Notes: a model not told the origin generated them from the sequence alone. 64,000 nucleotides of DNA from Citrobacter youngae ATCC 29220 (GCF_000155975.1 NZ_GG730302.1:426277-490276); one strand, 5' to 3'. Shown: positions 18,819 through 30,162, counted from the first letter of the stretch. Translations and numbers: made by a program.

Positions 18819-19178
18819 GTGGTTAAGCTCGCATTTCCCAGGGAGTTACGTTTGTTAACTCCCACTCATTTCACATTCGTCTTCCAGCAGCCACAACGGG
18901 CTGGCACGCCGCAAATCACCATCCTCGGCCGCCTGAATTCGCTGGGGCATCCCCGTATCGGTCTTACCGTCGCCAAGAAAAATGTTAAACGTGCGCATGA
19001 ACGCAATCGGATTAAACGTCTGACGCGTGAAAGCTTCCGTTTACGTCAGCACGAACTTCCCGCAATGGATTTCGTGGTGGTGGCGAAAAAAGGGGTTGCT
19101 GACCTCGATAACCGTGCTCTCTCGGAAGCGTTGGAAAAATTATGGCGTCGCCATTGTCGCCTGGCTCGCGGGTCCTGA
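18819..19178 (+). CDS. rnpA: Ribonuclease P protein component
   Basis: This 119-residue basic protein is the subunit that helps the catalytic M1 RNA trim tRNA 5' leaders. The RNR motif is seen in [13 protein letters not shown] near the middle. Translation starts at a GTG (M-V-K-L-A-F-P-R-E), as in E. coli. The 3' end overlaps yidD by 37 bp in another frame, a conserved arrangement in this family. Confidence 0.98.
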   Translation: MVKLAFPRELRLLTPTHFTFVFQQPQRAGTPQITILGRLNSLGHPRIGLTVAKKNVKRAHERNRIKRLTRESFRLRQHELPAMDFVVVAKKGVADLDNRALSEALEKLWRRHCRLARGS

Positions 19179-19399
19179 TAGCCCTCATTCGGGTCTATCA
19201 ACGCCTGATCAGTCCGCTGCTTGGGCCGCATTGCCGTTTCACTCCAACCTGTTCGAGCTACGGAATTGAGGCATTGCGCAGGTTTGGAGTGATAAAAGGC
19301 AGTTGGTTGACGGTGAAACGCGTATTAAAATGCCACCCTTTACACCCTGGTGGTGACGATCCCGTCCCGCCCGGACCATTTGATACCAGAGAACACTAA
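19142..19399 (+). CDS. yidD: Membrane protein insertion efficiency factor YidD
   Basis: This 85-residue protein belongs to the haemolytic/YidD family, thought to be membrane-associated and to assist YidC-dependent insertion. The family motif C-R-F-x-P-T-C-S-S-Y and the later H-P-x-x-P-G-G-x-D-P-V-P are both present. It starts inside rnpA and ends 2 bp before yidC, so all three are translated from one message. Confidence 0.95.
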   Translation: MASPLSPGSRVLIALIRVYQRLISPLLGPHCRFTPTCSSYGIEALRRFGVIKGSWLTVKRVLKCHPLHPGGDDPVPPGPFDTREH

Positions 19400-19401
19400 C
19401 G

Positions 19402-21048
19402 ATGGATTCGCAACGCAATCTTTTAGTCATCGCTTTGCTGTTCGTGTCTTTCATGATCTGGCAAGCCTGGGAGCAGGATAAAAACCCGCAACCACAGGCC
19501 CAACAGACCACGCAGACAACGACCACCGCAGCGGGTAGCGCCGCAGACCAGGGCGTACCGGCCAGTGGCCAGGGGAAACTGATTACGGTTAAGACTGACG
19601 TGCTTGATCTGACCATCAACACCCGTGGTGGTGATGTGGAACAGGCTTCGCTGCCAGCTTACCCGAAAGAACTTGGTTCTACCGAACCGTTCCAGTTACT
19701 GGAAACTACGCCACAGTTCATCTACCAGGCACAGAGTGGCCTGACCGGTCGTGACGGCCCGGATAACCCGGCTAACGGCCCGCGTCCGCTGTACAACGTC
19801 GAAAAAGACGCATTTGTACTGGCAGACGGTCAGAACGAACTGCAGATCCCGATGACCTATACTGACGCAGCGGGTAACACGTTCACTAAAACGTTTGTCC
19901 TCAAGCGTGGTGAATATGCTGTCAACGTTAACTACAGCGTGCAGAACGCCGGCGAAAAACCGCTGGAAATCTCCACCTTTGGTCAGCTGAAGCAATCCAT
20001 CAATCTGCCCTCTCATCGCGACACCGGTAGCAGCAACTTTGCGCTGCACACCTTCCGTGGCGCGGCGTACTCCACGCCTGATGAGAAGTATGAGAAATAC
20101 AAATTCGACACCATTGCTGAAAACGAAAACCTGAACGTCAACGCAAAAGACGGTTGGGTCGCAATGCTGCAACAGTATTTCGCAACGGCGTGGGTTCCGC
20201 GTAACGACGGCACCAATAACTTCTACACCGCTAACCTGGGTAACGGCATTGCCGCTATCGGCTATAAATCTCAGCCGGTACTGGTACAGCCAGGCCAGAC
20301 TGGCGCGATGACCAGCACCCTGTGGGTCGGCCCGGAAATTCAGGACAAAATGGCGGCCGTTGCACCGCACCTGGATCTGACCGTGGACTACGGCTGGTTG
20401 TGGTTCATCTCTCAGCCGCTGTTTAAACTGCTGAAGTGGATCCATAGCTTCCTGGGTAACTGGGGCTTCTCCATCATCGTTATCACCTTTATCGTTCGTG
20501 GCATCATGTACCCGCTGACCAAAGCGCAGTACACCTCCATGGCGAAGATGCGTATGCTGCAGCCGAAGATTCAGGCGATGCGTGAGCGTCTGGGCGATGA
20601 CAAACAGCGTCAAAGCCAGGAAATGATGGCTCTGTACAAAGCTGAGAAGGTTAACCCGCTGGGCGGCTGCTTCCCGCTGATCATCCAGATGCCAATCTTC
20701 CTGGCGTTGTACTACATGCTGATGGGCTCCATTGAACTGCGTCATGCGCCGTTCGCGCTGTGGATCCATGACCTGTCTGCACAGGACCCGTACTACATCC
20801 TGCCGATCCTGATGGGCGTGACGATGTTCTTCATTCAGAAGATGTCTCCGACCACCGTGACCGACCCGATGCAGCAGAAGATCATGACCTTTATGCCGGT
20901 CATCTTCACCGTGTTCTTCCTGTGGTTCCCGTCAGGTCTGGTGCTGTACTATATCGTCAGCAACCTGGTAACCATTATTCAGCAGCAGCTGATTTACCGT
21001 GGTCTGGAGAAACGTGGTCTGCATAGCCGCGAGAAGAAAAACTCCTGA
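19402..21048 (+). CDS. yidC: Membrane protein insertase YidC
   Basis: This 548-residue inner-membrane protein inserts and folds membrane proteins alone or with SecYEG; AtpE is a classic client. It has an N-terminal anchor (about residues 6-22), a Gln-rich linker, a large periplasmic beta-supersandwich domain (about 60-340) and five clustered membrane segments to the end, with a basic tail. Length and sequence match E. coli YidC. It is preceded by yidD at 2 bp and followed by a REP element and a terminator. Confidence 0.98.
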   Translation: MDSQRNLLVIALLFVSFMIWQAWEQDKNPQPQAQQTTQTTTTAAGSAADQGVPASGQGKLITVKTDVLDLTINTRGGDVEQASLPAYPKELGSTEPFQLLETTPQFIYQAQSGLTGRDGPDNPANGPRPLYNVEKDAFVLADGQNELQIPMTYTDAAGNTFTKTFVLKRGEYAVNVNYSVQNAGEKPLEISTFGQLKQSINLPSHRDTGSSNFALHTFRGAAYSTPDEKYEKYKFDTIAENENLNVNAKDGWVAMLQQYFATAWVPRNDGTNNFYTANLGNGIAAIGYKSQPVLVQPGQTGAMTSTLWVGPEIQDKMAAVAPHLDLTVDYGWLWFISQPLFKLLKWIHSFLGNWGFSIIVITFIVRGIMYPLTKAQYTSMAKMRMLQPKIQAMRERLGDDKQRQSQEMMALYKAEKVNPLGGCFPLIIQMPIFLALYYMLMGSIELRHAPFALWIHDLSAQDPYYILPILMGVTMFFIQKMSPTTVTDPMQQKIMTFMPVIFTVFFLWFPSGLVLYYIVSNLVTIIQQQLIYRGLEKRGLHSREKKNS

Positions 21049-21054
21049 TTCGGT

Positions 21055-21090
21055 GTAGGCCGGATTAGGCGAAGCCGCCATCCGGCAAAC
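21055..21090. repeat. REP element downstream of yidC
   Basis: GCCGGAT and ATCCGGC arms around GGCGAAGCC (21059-21086) form a typical enterobacterial REP palindrome just past the yidC stop. Confidence 0.8.
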
Positions 21091-21106
21091 GGAACATAAA
21101 GTAAAG

Positions 21107-21130
21107 GGCGGTCATTAGACCGCCTTTTTT
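21107..21130 (+). terminator. Terminator of the rpmH-yidC transcript
   Basis: The stem GGCGGTC/GACCGCC with an ATTA loop (21107-21124) is followed by six T residues. It ends 24 bp before the mnmE start. Confidence 0.85.
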
Positions 21131-21153
21131 ATTGTATTAAGAAGAGACAAACC

Positions 21154-22518
21154 ATGAGCCATAACGACACCATCGTCGCTCAGGCCACCCCACCGGGACG
21201 TGGTGGCGTGGGTATCCTGCGTATCTCCGGCCTGAAAGCGCGCGAGGTCGCAGAAACCGTACTGGGGAAACTGCCAAAACCGCGTTATGCCGATTATCTG
21301 CCGTTTAAAGACGCGGATGGCAGCTCGCTGGATCAAGGCATTGCCCTGTGGTTCCCCGGCCCAAACTCCTTTACCGGTGAAGACGTTTTAGAGCTGCAAG
21401 GTCACGGCGGTCCGGTAATTCTCGATCTGCTGTTAAAACGTATTCTGACCATTCCCGGCCTGCGCATCGCCAGACCCGGTGAATTCTCTGAGCGCGCGTT
21501 TCTTAACGATAAGCTCGATTTAGCCCAGGCAGAAGCGATTGCCGACCTGATCGATGCCAGCTCTGAACAAGCCGCACGCTCCGCGCTGAATTCGTTGCAG
21601 GGCGCCTTTTCCGCACGGGTCAATCATCTTGTGGAAGCACTCACTCACCTGCGCATCTACGTGGAAGCAGCGATTGATTTCCCGGATGAAGAAATCGACT
21701 TCCTGTCGGACGGCAAGATTGAAGCGCAGCTCAACAGCGTGATCGGCGACCTTGATGCCGTACGCGCCGAAGCGCGTCAGGGCAGCCTGCTACGCGAAGG
21801 GATGAAAGTGGTGATTGCCGGGCGTCCCAACGCCGGGAAATCGAGCCTGCTAAACGCGCTGGCGGGCCGTGAAGCGGCGATCGTCACCGACATAGCAGGC
21901 ACCACCCGCGACGTCCTGCGCGAGCATATCCATATCGATGGTATGCCGCTGCACATCATTGATACCGCCGGTCTGCGCGATGCCAGCGACGAAGTTGAGC
22001 GCATCGGTATCGAGCGTGCCTGGCAGGAGATCGAGCAGGCTGACCGCGTACTGTTTATGGTTGATGGCACCACCACCGACGCCGTAGACCCGGCGAACAT
22101 CTGGCCGGACTTTATTGCGCGTCTGCCCGCTAAACTGCCGATCACCGTGGTGCGTAACAAAGCGGATATCACTGGTGAAACGCTGGGCCTTAGCGAAGTG
22201 AATGGCCACTCACTTGTGCGCCTCTCCGCGCGTACAGGTGAAGGTGTCGACGTGCTGCGCAACCACCTCAAACAGAGCATGGGCTTTGAAACCAATATGG
22301 AAGGCGGCTTCCTGGCGCGTCGTCGCCATCTGCAGGCGCTGGCTGAAGCGGCGGAGCATCTCGAGCAGGGCAAAGCTCAGCTATTGGGCGCATGGGCCGG
22401 AGAACTGCTGGCGGAGGAGTTGAGGCTGGCGCAGCAGAACCTGAGCGAAATCACCGGCGAATTCACCTCCGACGATCTGCTGGGCCGAATTTTCTCCAGT
22501 TTCTGTATTGGTAAATAA
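21154..22518 (+). CDS. mnmE: tRNA-modifying GTPase MnmE
   Basis: This 454-residue GTPase works with MnmG to put a carboxymethylaminomethyl group on wobble U34 of several tRNAs. It has an N-terminal folate-binding domain, a helical domain, an embedded G domain (G-R-P-N-A-G-K-S-S near 222, D-T-A-G-L near 270, N-K-A-D near 335) and the C-terminal C-I-G-K whose Cys is essential. Length equals E. coli. Its partner mnmG lies at 45933-47822. In E. coli tnaCAB follows; here mdtL follows directly. Confidence 0.98.
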   Translation: MSHNDTIVAQATPPGRGGVGILRISGLKAREVAETVLGKLPKPRYADYLPFKDADGSSLDQGIALWFPGPNSFTGEDVLELQGHGGPVILDLLLKRILTIPGLRIARPGEFSERAFLNDKLDLAQAEAIADLIDASSEQAARSALNSLQGAFSARVNHLVEALTHLRIYVEAAIDFPDEEIDFLSDGKIEAQLNSVIGDLDAVRAEARQGSLLREGMKVVIAGRPNAGKSSLLNALAGREAAIVTDIAGTTRDVLREHIHIDGMPLHIIDTAGLRDASDEVERIGIERAWQEIEQADRVLFMVDGTTTDAVDPANIWPDFIARLPAKLPITVVRNKADITGETLGLSEVNGHSLVRLSARTGEGVDVLRNHLKQSMGFETNMEGGFLARRRHLQALAEAAEHLEQGKAQLLGAWAGELLAEELRLAQQNLSEITGEFTSDDLLGRIFSSFCIGK

Positions 22519-22525
22519 CGTTGTA

Positions 22526-22600
22526 TTGCCCGGTGGCGCGATGCTTACCGGGCCTACAGGACCCGTAGGCCGAATAAGGCCTTTACGCCGCCATCCGGCA
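22526..22600. repeat. BIME (two REP units) between mnmE and mdtL
   Basis: Two oppositely oriented REP-like palindromes lie back to back: CCCGGTGGCGC...ACCGGGCC and TAGGCCGAATAAGGC...GCCGCCATCCGGCA. They occupy the gap where the tna operon would be in E. coli. No tna remnant was recognised in 22519-22700. Confidence 0.8.
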
Positions 22601-22700
22601 ACAGTAATTTCCCATGTGGAAATCACTGTTGTCCAAATGGCAACTCGTGCTGCTGGCTCTCTGCCCGTATTCTTAGCGCCACATTCCTCACGAGGTCGCT

Positions 22701-23882
22701 ATGACACGCTTTCTAATCTGCAGTTTTGCCCTGGTTCTACTTTATCCCGCCGGTATTGATATGTATCTGGTGGGGCTGCCCCGCATTGCGGCCGATCTAC
22801 AGGCCAGCGAGGCGCAACTGCATATCGCGTTTTCGGTTTATCTGGCGGGTATGGCGACGGCGATGCTTTTCGCCGGAAAAGTCGCCGACCAGTCAGGACG
22901 TAAACCTGTCGCCATTGTCGGCGCCCTCATCTTTATTTTCGCCTCCGCGCTGTGTTCATTCGCCGAGAGCGGTACGCCGTTTCTGGTAGGCCGCTTTATT
23001 CAGGGCGTGGGCGCAGGCTGCTGCTATGTGGTGGCCTTCGCCATCCTGCGCGATACGCTCGACGACCGCCGCCGGGCGAAAGTGTTGTCGCTGTTGAACG
23101 GTATTACCTGTATCGTGCCGGTGCTGGCTCCGGTGATGGGGCATCTGATTATGCTTAAATATCCGTGGCAGAGCCTGTTCTACACGATGATCGGCATGGG
23201 CGTGGTCGTGTGCCTGCTGTCGGTGTTTATCCTGCGAGAATCGCGCCCAGCGACGCTCCCGGCGTCTGAACAAAGGCACCCAAGCAGCGAATCGCTGGTG
23301 AACCGTTTTTTCTTAAGCCGCCTGGCCATTACCACCCTCAGCGTGTCGGTGATCCTGACCTTCGTGAATACCTCCCCGGTGCTGTTAATGGAAGTCATGG
23401 GCTTTGACCGCGGTGAGTACGCCACGACGATGGCCATGACCGCAGGTATCAGTATGGCGGTCTCTTTCTCTACGCCGTTCGCCCTGAGCGTGTTTAAGCC
23501 TCGCGTACTGATGCTGACCTCACAGACGTTGTTTCTGGCTGCGGGCGTTGTGTTAACTCTCGCCAGCTCGCACATGGTGACGCTGTTTGGGCTGACCTTA
23601 ATCTGCGCCGGGTTCTCGGTTGGTTTTGGTGTCGCGATGAGCCAGGCGCTGGGACCGTTCTCGCTGCGGGCAGGGGTTGCCAGCTCGGCGTTAGGTATTG
23701 CGCAGGTTTGCGGTTCATCGCTATGGATTTGGCTGGCAGCGGTCCTCGGCCTTGATGCGCTGAATATGCTGATCGGGATTCTGATTGGCTGTAGCATAGT
23801 GAGTATCATGCTGATTATCACTGTTGCCCCCAACCGGTCCGCGCCAACTCATGAAGAAATCCCTCAGCAGTCTCGATCTTAA
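22701..23882 (+). CDS. mdtL: MFS multidrug efflux transporter MdtL
   Basis: This 393-residue inner-membrane protein has 12 predicted segments and the drug:H+ antiporter-1 layout. The motif A-D-Q-S-G-R-K-P sits in the loop after segment 2, and P-V-L-A-P-V-M-G-H lies in segment 5. E. coli MdtL (391 residues) contributes to chloramphenicol resistance when over-expressed. The gene 3' end overlaps yidZ by 32 bp. In E. coli it lies beyond tnaB; here it directly follows mnmE and a BIME. Confidence 0.95.
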   Translation: MTRFLICSFALVLLYPAGIDMYLVGLPRIAADLQASEAQLHIAFSVYLAGMATAMLFAGKVADQSGRKPVAIVGALIFIFASALCSFAESGTPFLVGRFIQGVGAGCCYVVAFAILRDTLDDRRRAKVLSLLNGITCIVPVLAPVMGHLIMLKYPWQSLFYTMIGMGVVVCLLSVFILRESRPATLPASEQRHPSSESLVNRFFLSRLAITTLSVSVILTFVNTSPVLLMEVMGFDRGEYATTMAMTAGISMAVSFSTPFALSVFKPRVLMLTSQTLFLAAGVVLTLASSHMVTLFGLTLICAGFSVGFGVAMSQALGPFSLRAGVASSALGIAQVCGSSLWIWLAAVLGLDALNMLIGILIGCSIVSIMLIITVAPNRSAPTHEEIPQQSRS

Positions 23883-24810
23883 TTTACTGCTCTGCCTGCA
23901 ACTGTTAATGCAGGAACGCAGCGTTACCAAAACCGCCAAACGGATGAACGTCACGCCGTCGGCGGTCAGTAAGTCACTGTCGAAACTGCGGACCTGGTTT
24001 GACGACCCGCTGTTTGTTAACACCCCGCTAGGACTCACGCCGACGCCGTTAATGGTCAGCATGGAACAGAACCTGGCAGAGTGGATGCAGATGGGCAATC
24101 AACTGCTGGATAAGCCACACCATGAAGCGCCGCGCGGGCTAAAGTTTGATCTGGTAGCCGAAACGCCGCTGGTGATGATCATGTTCAACGCGCTTTCCCG
24201 GCAGATCTATCAGCGTTATCCCCAGGCGACGATCAAAATACGCAACTGGGACTATGATTCGCTGGATGCGATTATTCGCGGGGAGGTGGATATCGGCTTT
24301 ACCGGTCGTGAAAGCCATCCGCGTTCGCGTGAATTGTTAAGTTTGCTGCCGTTGTCGATCGACCATGAAGTGCTGTTTTCCGATCTCCCCTGCGTCTGGC
24401 TACGTGAAGATCATCCGGCATTGCAGGAAGAGTGGAATCTGGACACATTTCTGCGCTATCCCCACATCAGCATTAGCTGGGAGCAAAGCGATACCTGGGC
24501 GCTGGACGATGTGCTTCAGGAGATGGGGCGCGCGCGCAATATCGCGTTATGCCTGCCGGGATTTGAGCAGTCGCTGTTTATGGCCGCCCAGCCGGATCAC
24601 GCGCTGATAGCCACAGCGCCGGTCTATTGTCAGCGTTATAACCAACTCCACCAGCTTCCGCTCGTGGCGCGTCCTATGCCATTTGATGCCGCGCAACTGG
24701 AGAAAATGCGCGTACCGTTCACCCTCCTTTGGCATAAACGTAACAGCCACAATCCGAAGATCGTCTGGCTGAAAGAAACGATCAAGTCGCTATATCGCGA
24801 TATATCCTGA
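23851..24810 (+). CDS. yidZ: LysR-family regulator YidZ
   Basis: This 319-residue regulator starts [13 protein letters not shown]; an earlier in-frame codon inside mdtL would add nine residues but does not match the family. The winged helix spans about residues 8-66 ([12 protein letters not shown]), followed by a periplasmic-binding-like effector domain. E. coli YidZ is linked to anaerobic nitric-oxide protection, but its targets are poorly known. It overlaps the end of mdtL, so the two may share a transcript. Confidence 0.93.
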   Translation: MKKSLSSLDLNLLLCLQLLMQERSVTKTAKRMNVTPSAVSKSLSKLRTWFDDPLFVNTPLGLTPTPLMVSMEQNLAEWMQMGNQLLDKPHHEAPRGLKFDLVAETPLVMIMFNALSRQIYQRYPQATIKIRNWDYDSLDAIIRGEVDIGFTGRESHPRSRELLSLLPLSIDHEVLFSDLPCVWLREDHPALQEEWNLDTFLRYPHISISWEQSDTWALDDVLQEMGRARNIALCLPGFEQSLFMAAQPDHALIATAPVYCQRYNQLHQLPLVARPMPFDAAQLEKMRVPFTLLWHKRNSHNPKIVWLKETIKSLYRDIS

Positions 24811-24976
24811 CGATCCGCCGCTTCGCTGTTGCTAAAACGACCATTCTGGCAACAGAAATGTAAATATCGCGTAATGTATCCCGTTTCCGTTTATTTTTTA
24901 GCCCGTAAAACCTGCCTGAAAGCCGTGTAAATGTTACTCTGGTAATAATCACGGACCATTAATCACGGAGCGAAAA

Positions 24977-25723
24977 ATGGCGACACATTTTGCCAGAGGG
25001 ATTCTTACGGAGGGACACCTGGTTTCAGCTCGCCTCCCTTCCCCCTGTCACATTGAAGCAAGAAATCTACCCGCTCATCGCCGGACTCGTTTCCTGGCCT
25101 CCCGCAGTCTTCTCGCCGAACTGATGTTTATGCTTTATGGCACCAGTATGCTGCCCGAAATAGTGACTCAGGCCAAAGGTAAACCCGCTTTTCGCGATAA
25201 GAACCTGCCAGGGTTTTCGGTTTCTTATGCCGGAAATATCGTTGGTGTTGCGCTGACAACGGAAGGGGTTTGCGGCCTGGATATGGAGCTTCAGCGGGCT
25301 ACACGCGGTTTCCACAATCCAAATTCAGCAGAAACCTGGCGCTTCTCCAGTAACGAAAACCTGTGGATCAATAATCAAAACGACCCCAACGAAGCACGTG
25401 CGCAGCTCATTACGCTGCGTCAGAGCGTACTCAAACTCACCGGCGATGTGTGCAATGACGATCCGCGCGAACTCCAGCTTTTACCCGGCGCAGGACGTCT
25501 GAAATGTGCCCATGTTGCGCAGGTTGAAGCCATTTGCGATGCAGAAGACGTGCTGGTGTGGTCGGTTGCGGTTACGCCAACCATTGAAAAACTCAAGGTT
25601 TGGGAGTTTGATGGTAAACAGGACTGGAAAAGTTTGCCTGATATCCAGACGCGCGCCAATGAGCCTACGGGTCGTCTGATCCGATTCTCTCAATTATGCG
25701 CAGCGAAGAGCCATACGCTTTGA
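24977..25723 (+). CDS. yieE: 4'-phosphopantetheinyl transferase family protein YieE
   Basis: This 248-residue protein is of the ACPS/Sfp-type superfamily, which moves phosphopantetheine from CoA to carrier proteins. The Mg-binding motif G-L-D-M-E is present (about residues 98-102). The second motif, normally W-x-x-K-E-A-x-x-K, reads T-L-R-Q-S-V-L-K here, lacking the usual Glu; E. coli YieE has the same change as far as I recall. Activity therefore may be altered. It is followed by yieF after 30 bp, possibly in one operon. No carrier protein gene is adjacent. Confidence 0.88.
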   Translation: MATHFARGILTEGHLVSARLPSPCHIEARNLPAHRRTRFLASRSLLAELMFMLYGTSMLPEIVTQAKGKPAFRDKNLPGFSVSYAGNIVGVALTTEGVCGLDMELQRATRGFHNPNSAETWRFSSNENLWINNQNDPNEARAQLITLRQSVLKLTGDVCNDDPRELQLLPGAGRLKCAHVAQVEAICDAEDVLVWSVAVTPTIEKLKVWEFDGKQDWKSLPDIQTRANEPTGRLIRFSQLCAAKSHTL

Positions 25724-25753
25724 TTTAACCTTTATGATGAAACAGGAGTCACC

Positions 25754-26320
25754 ATGTCTGAAACATTGAATGTTGTTACGTTACTGGGAAGTCTGCGCAA
25801 AGGTTCGTTTAATGGAATGGTTGCCCGTACGCTGCCCAAGATTGCTCCAGCGGGCATGGAAGTGAACGCGTTACCGTCGATTGGTGATATCCCGCTGTAC
25901 GATGCCGACCTCCAGCAGGAAGAAGGTTTCCCGGCCAGCGTAGAAGCGCTGGCCGAGCAAATCAGGAAGGCTGACGGTGTCGTCATCGTGACGCCAGAAT
26001 ATAATTATTCTGTTCCTGGCGGACTGAAGAATGCTATCGACTGGCTGTCCCGCCTGCCCGATCAGCCATTATCTGGCAAGCCGGTGCTGATCCAGACCAG
26101 TTCGATGGGCGCTATTGGCGGCGCGCGCTGCCAGTACCATCTGCGTCAGATCCTGGTGTTCCTCGACGCCATGGTGATGAACAAGCCGGAATTTATGGGC
26201 GGCGTCATTCAGAACAAGGTGGACCCGCAGACGGGTGAAGTAATCGACCAAAGCACGCTGGACCATCTGACCGGTCAACTGACCGCATTTGGCGACTACA
26301 TCCAGCGCGTGAAAGCATAA
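25754..26320 (+). CDS. chrR: NADPH-dependent FMN quinone/chromate reductase
   Basis: This 188-residue flavodoxin-like enzyme (YieF/ChrR) binds FMN and reduces quinones in two-electron steps; E. coli YieF also reduces chromate. The phosphate-binding loop G-S-L-R-K-G-S-F-N is at residues 12-20, and the family motif P-E-Y-N-Y-S-V-P-G-G-L-K-N-A-I-D-W is complete. The length equals E. coli. It is followed by a strong terminator shared with the converging adeP gene. Confidence 0.95.
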   Translation: MSETLNVVTLLGSLRKGSFNGMVARTLPKIAPAGMEVNALPSIGDIPLYDADLQQEEGFPASVEALAEQIRKADGVVIVTPEYNYSVPGGLKNAIDWLSRLPDQPLSGKPVLIQTSSMGAIGGARCQYHLRQILVFLDAMVMNKPEFMGGVIQNKVDPQTGEVIDQSTLDHLTGQLTAFGDYIQRVKA

Positions 26321-26326
26321 AAGAAA

Positions 26327-26355
26327 AAGCCCGGCAATTTGCCGGGCTTGTTTTT
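26327..26355. terminator. Bidirectional terminator between yieF and adeP
   Basis: The perfect stem AAGCCCGGC/GCCGGGCTT (26327-26335 with 26341-26349) has A residues before it and a T run after it. It serves converging transcripts. Confidence 0.88.
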
Positions 26356-26376
26356 CTAAAACCAAATAAACAGCGA

Positions 26377-27714
26377 TCAGTGCGCGTCGATAAACACAAT
26401 CTTCAGCACAAACAGCAGCGCGACAACGATGACGCACGGGCTGAGATCGCGCAAACGTCCGGTACCGATTTTCATCACGCAGTAGGAAATAAAGCCCAGC
26501 GCGATACCTTCGGTAATTGAGAAGCTAAACGGCATCATCACGGCGGTAATAAACGCCGGAACCGCTTCTGTCAGGTCATCCCACTTCACGCGCGACAGGC
26601 TTGACGTCATCAGCACACCGACGTAAATCAGCGCACCGGCTGCGGCATAGCCCGGCACCATTCCCGCCAGCGGCGACAGGAAGATAACCAGCAGGAACAG
26701 CAGGCCAACCACCACCGCGGTCAGGCCGGTACGTCCGCCGACCGAAACCCCGGAAGAAGATTCAATATAGGCGGTAACGGAAGACGTCCCGATGAACGCC
26801 CCGGTCACGGACGACACGCTATCCACATACAACGCCTGCTTCATACGCGGGAACTTGCCCTTCGCATCCGCCAGACCGGCTTTATCCGTAACGCCAATCA
26901 GCGTACCGGAGGAGTCGAACAGGTTGACCAGCATGAACGAGAAAATCACGCCCGCCAGGCCAATGTTAAACGAACCGGCCAGATCGACATGCCCAATAAC
27001 GGACATGACGCTCGGCGGCGCGGAGACGATACCGTTGTAATGCACATCGCCCAGCATCCAGCCCAGCAGCGTGGTCACAATGATGGAGATCAGCACCGCC
27101 GCATGAATGTTGCGTGACGCCAGAATCGCGATGATAAAGAAGCCCAGAATACCGAGCAGCACGCTGTGAGACGTCAGGTTGCCAATAGATACCAGCGTGT
27201 CTTTGTTCGCCACGATAACACCGGCGTTTTTCAGCCCCATCATACCGATGAACAGGCCAATACCGCTGGTGATGCCCACGCGCAGGCTCACCGGGATATT
27301 GGCAATCATCCAGTAACGCACGCGGAAAATCGTCAGCAGCAGCAGACCTACCGCGCCCCAGAAGATTGCGCCCATACCAATCTGCCAGGAGAGGCCCATC
27401 GCGCCGACGACCACGAAGGCAAAGAATGCGTTCAGGCCCATCGCAGGCGCAAGTGCGACCGGCAGGTTGGCAAACAGGCCCATCAGGATGCTACCAAATG
27501 CCGCAATAAGACAGGTGGTCACAAAGACGGCGCTGGTATCCATTCCAGCCACGCCAAGAATTTGCGGGTTAACAAAAACGATATACACCATCGTCAGGAA
27601 GGTCGTTAAACCGGCGATCACTTCGGTCCGTGCCGTTGTGCCATGCTCGCGCAGTTTAAACACGCGTTCCAGCATCCCCTGGCCAGAAGCCTGGGTTGTG
27701 TGTTGTTGACTCAT
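26377..27714 (-). CDS. adeP: Adenine permease AdeP
   Basis: This 445-residue inner-membrane protein of the AzgA-like NCS2 group imports adenine with protons (E. coli AdeP, formerly PurP/YieG). It has about 13 hydrophobic segments with the motif G-L-N-A-F-F-A near residue 94 and D-S-S-G-T-L-I-G-V-T near 270. The ATG at 27714 gives M-S-Q-Q-H-T-T and the E. coli length; an in-frame TTG two codons upstream is unlikely. A PurR-like site lies in the gap shared with divergent yieH. Confidence 0.95.
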   Translation of the reverse strand: MSQQHTTQASGQGMLERVFKLREHGTTARTEVIAGLTTFLTMVYIVFVNPQILGVAGMDTSAVFVTTCLIAAFGSILMGLFANLPVALAPAMGLNAFFAFVVVGAMGLSWQIGMGAIFWGAVGLLLLTIFRVRYWMIANIPVSLRVGITSGIGLFIGMMGLKNAGVIVANKDTLVSIGNLTSHSVLLGILGFFIIAILASRNIHAAVLISIIVTTLLGWMLGDVHYNGIVSAPPSVMSVIGHVDLAGSFNIGLAGVIFSFMLVNLFDSSGTLIGVTDKAGLADAKGKFPRMKQALYVDSVSSVTGAFIGTSSVTAYIESSSGVSVGGRTGLTAVVVGLLFLLVIFLSPLAGMVPGYAAAGALIYVGVLMTSSLSRVKWDDLTEAVPAFITAVMMPFSFSITEGIALGFISYCVMKIGTGRLRDLSPCVIVVALLFVLKIVFIDAH

Positions 27715-27847
27715 TATCAATTTCCGAACAAGGAGGGAAAATTCGTCGCTATCCTATACCAAAATGCGACAATAGGGTTGGGTTATGAGCAACTTTTTTC
27801 ATTGAATTTGCTTATACGGCAACGATTGCGTACCGCAATAATGCATT

Positions 27848-27863
27848 ACGAAAACGTTAAACT
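27848..27863. promoter_or_regulatory. PurR-like operator in the adeP/yieH intergenic region
   Basis: ACGAAAACGTTAAACT keeps the left half and centre of the PurR consensus ACGCAAACGTTTGCGT. E. coli adeP is a reported PurR target. The site is 133 bp from adeP and only 19 bp from yieH, so which gene it serves is unclear. Confidence 0.35.
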
Positions 27864-27881
27864 TGTTAAAACGGAAATGAC

Positions 27882-28547
27882 ATGTCCCAGATAGAAGCCG
27901 TATTTTTTGACTGTGACGGTACCCTTGTCGACAGTGAAGTGATTTGTTCTCGCGCGTATGTCAGCATGTTCCAGGCGTTCGGCATTACGCTCGATCTTGA
28001 AGAGATTTTTAAGCGCTTCAAGGGAGTAAAGCTGTACGAAATCATCGACATTATCAACGAAGAGCACGGTGTCGAACTGGCAAAAGCCGATTTAGAACCG
28101 GTTTACCGCGCTGAGGTCGCACGTCTGTTCGATACGGAACTGGAGGTGATTGCCGGTGCCAATGCGCTGCTGGACAGCATGGCTGTGCCCATGTGCGTGG
28201 TATCTAACGGCCCGGTCAGCAAAATGCAGCATTCGCTGGGTAAGCTGGGCATGCTGCATCATTTCCCTGATTTGCTGTTCAGCGGATACGACATTCAGCG
28301 CTGGAAACCCGATCCGGATCTGATGTTCCACGCGGCGAAAGCGATGAACGTCAACGTTGAGAACTGCATTCTGGTTGATGATTCCAGCGCAGGCGCGCAG
28401 GCGGGGATTGCTGCCGGGATGGACGTATTCTACTTCTGCGCCGATCCACATAACAAACCGATCGATCATCCAAAAGTGACGACGTTTACCGATCTGACAC
28501 AGTTGCCGGAATTGTGGAAGGCGCGCGGATGGGATATTACGCGTTAA
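27882..28547 (+). CDS. yieH: 6-phosphogluconate phosphatase YieH
   Basis: This 221-residue HAD phosphatase has motif D-C-D-G-T-L-V (residues 9-15), an alpha-helical cap of the beta-phosphoglucomutase type, the catalytic Lys in R-W-K-P-D-P-D and the acidic L-V-D-D-S-S-A-G. E. coli YieH dephosphorylates 6-phosphogluconate and has the same length. It is divergent from adeP. In E. coli the cbr and bgl genes follow before phoU; here only a BIME separates the two. Confidence 0.94.
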   Translation: MSQIEAVFFDCDGTLVDSEVICSRAYVSMFQAFGITLDLEEIFKRFKGVKLYEIIDIINEEHGVELAKADLEPVYRAEVARLFDTELEVIAGANALLDSMAVPMCVVSNGPVSKMQHSLGKLGMLHHFPDLLFSGYDIQRWKPDPDLMFHAAKAMNVNVENCILVDDSSAGAQAGIAAGMDVFYFCADPHNKPIDHPKVTTFTDLTQLPELWKARGWDITR

Positions 28548-28553
28548 CTGAAA

Positions 28554-28623
28554 TGCCGGATGGCGCCGACGCTTATCCGGCCTACAAGGCTCGTAGGGCG
28601 GGTAAGCGATAGCGCCACCCGCC
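28554..28623. repeat. BIME between yieH and phoU
   Basis: Paired REP palindromes (TGCCGGATGGCG...TATCCGGCCTAC and GTAGGGCGGGTAAGCG...GCGCCACCCGCC) fill the gap between the converging yieH and phoU genes. Confidence 0.8.
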
Positions 28624-28630
28624 ACAAACA

Positions 28631-29356
28631 TCACTCTTTCGGGTCTTTACCCGCCAGCAGCTTATCCAGTTCATCACCACCTACGTGACGGAAATCTTGT
28701 CCCTTCACGAAGTAGAAGATGTATTCGCAGATATTCTGGCAACGATCGCCGATACGCTCGATAGAACGGGCGCAAAACAGCGCGGTCAGCACGCTTGGGA
28801 TAGTACGCGGGTCTTCCATCATATAGGTCATCAGCTGGCGCACGATGCCTTCATATTCCTGGTCAACTTTCTTATCTTCACGATAAATACGTACCGCTTC
28901 ATCCAGATCCATGCGCGCAAACGCATCCAGCACGTCATGCAGCATCTGCACGGTGTGGCGACCCAGTGATTCCAGGCTCACCAGCAAAGGCTGGTGCTGC
29001 TGGGAGAATTTCTCCAGCGCGGTACGACAAATTTTGTCCGCCACGTCGCCAATACGCTCCAGCTCGGCGATGGTTTTAATAATCGCCATCACCAGGCGCA
29101 GGTCGCTGGCGGTAGGCTGACGCTTGGCGATGATACGCACGCAGGCTTCGTCGATCGCCACTTCCATCATATTGACGTTCTTATCGCCTTCAATGACGCG
29201 CTTCGCCAGATCGCTGTCCTGGTTATGCATGGCGGTAATCGCATCAGAAAGCTGCTGTTCGACCATACCGCCCATGGTCATCACCTGGGTACGGATGCTT
29301 TCCAGCTCTGCATTGAACTGGCCGGAAATATGTTTATTTAGGTTAAGGTTATCCAC
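28631..29356 (-). CDS. phoU: Phosphate signalling regulator PhoU
   Basis: This 241-residue all-helical protein made of two similar three-helix PhoU domains carries acidic D/E-x-x-x-D metal sites, for example E-x-I-G-D-V-A-D near 95 and E-R-I-G-D-R near 200. It links the Pst transporter to PhoR and shuts off the Pho response when phosphate is plentiful. It is the last gene of pstSCAB-phoU, 14 bp after pstB. Confidence 0.98.
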   Translation of the reverse strand: MDNLNLNKHISGQFNAELESIRTQVMTMGGMVEQQLSDAITAMHNQDSDLAKRVIEGDKNVNMMEVAIDEACVRIIAKRQPTASDLRLVMAIIKTIAELERIGDVADKICRTALEKFSQQHQPLLVSLESLGRHTVQMLHDVLDAFARMDLDEAVRIYREDKKVDQEYEGIVRQLMTYMMEDPRTIPSVLTALFCARSIERIGDRCQNICEYIFYFVKGQDFRHVGGDELDKLLAGKDPKE

Positions 29357-29370
29357 AACAAGCTCCTGAA

Positions 29371-30150
<780 letters not shown>

Positions 30151-30162
30151 CTATTCCTTATC

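Noticed and set aside
19696..20769. 357-codon frame antisense to yidC
   Set aside because: Arises from codon bias of the highly conserved yidC gene; protein is His/Arg/Gln-rich with no recognisable domain.
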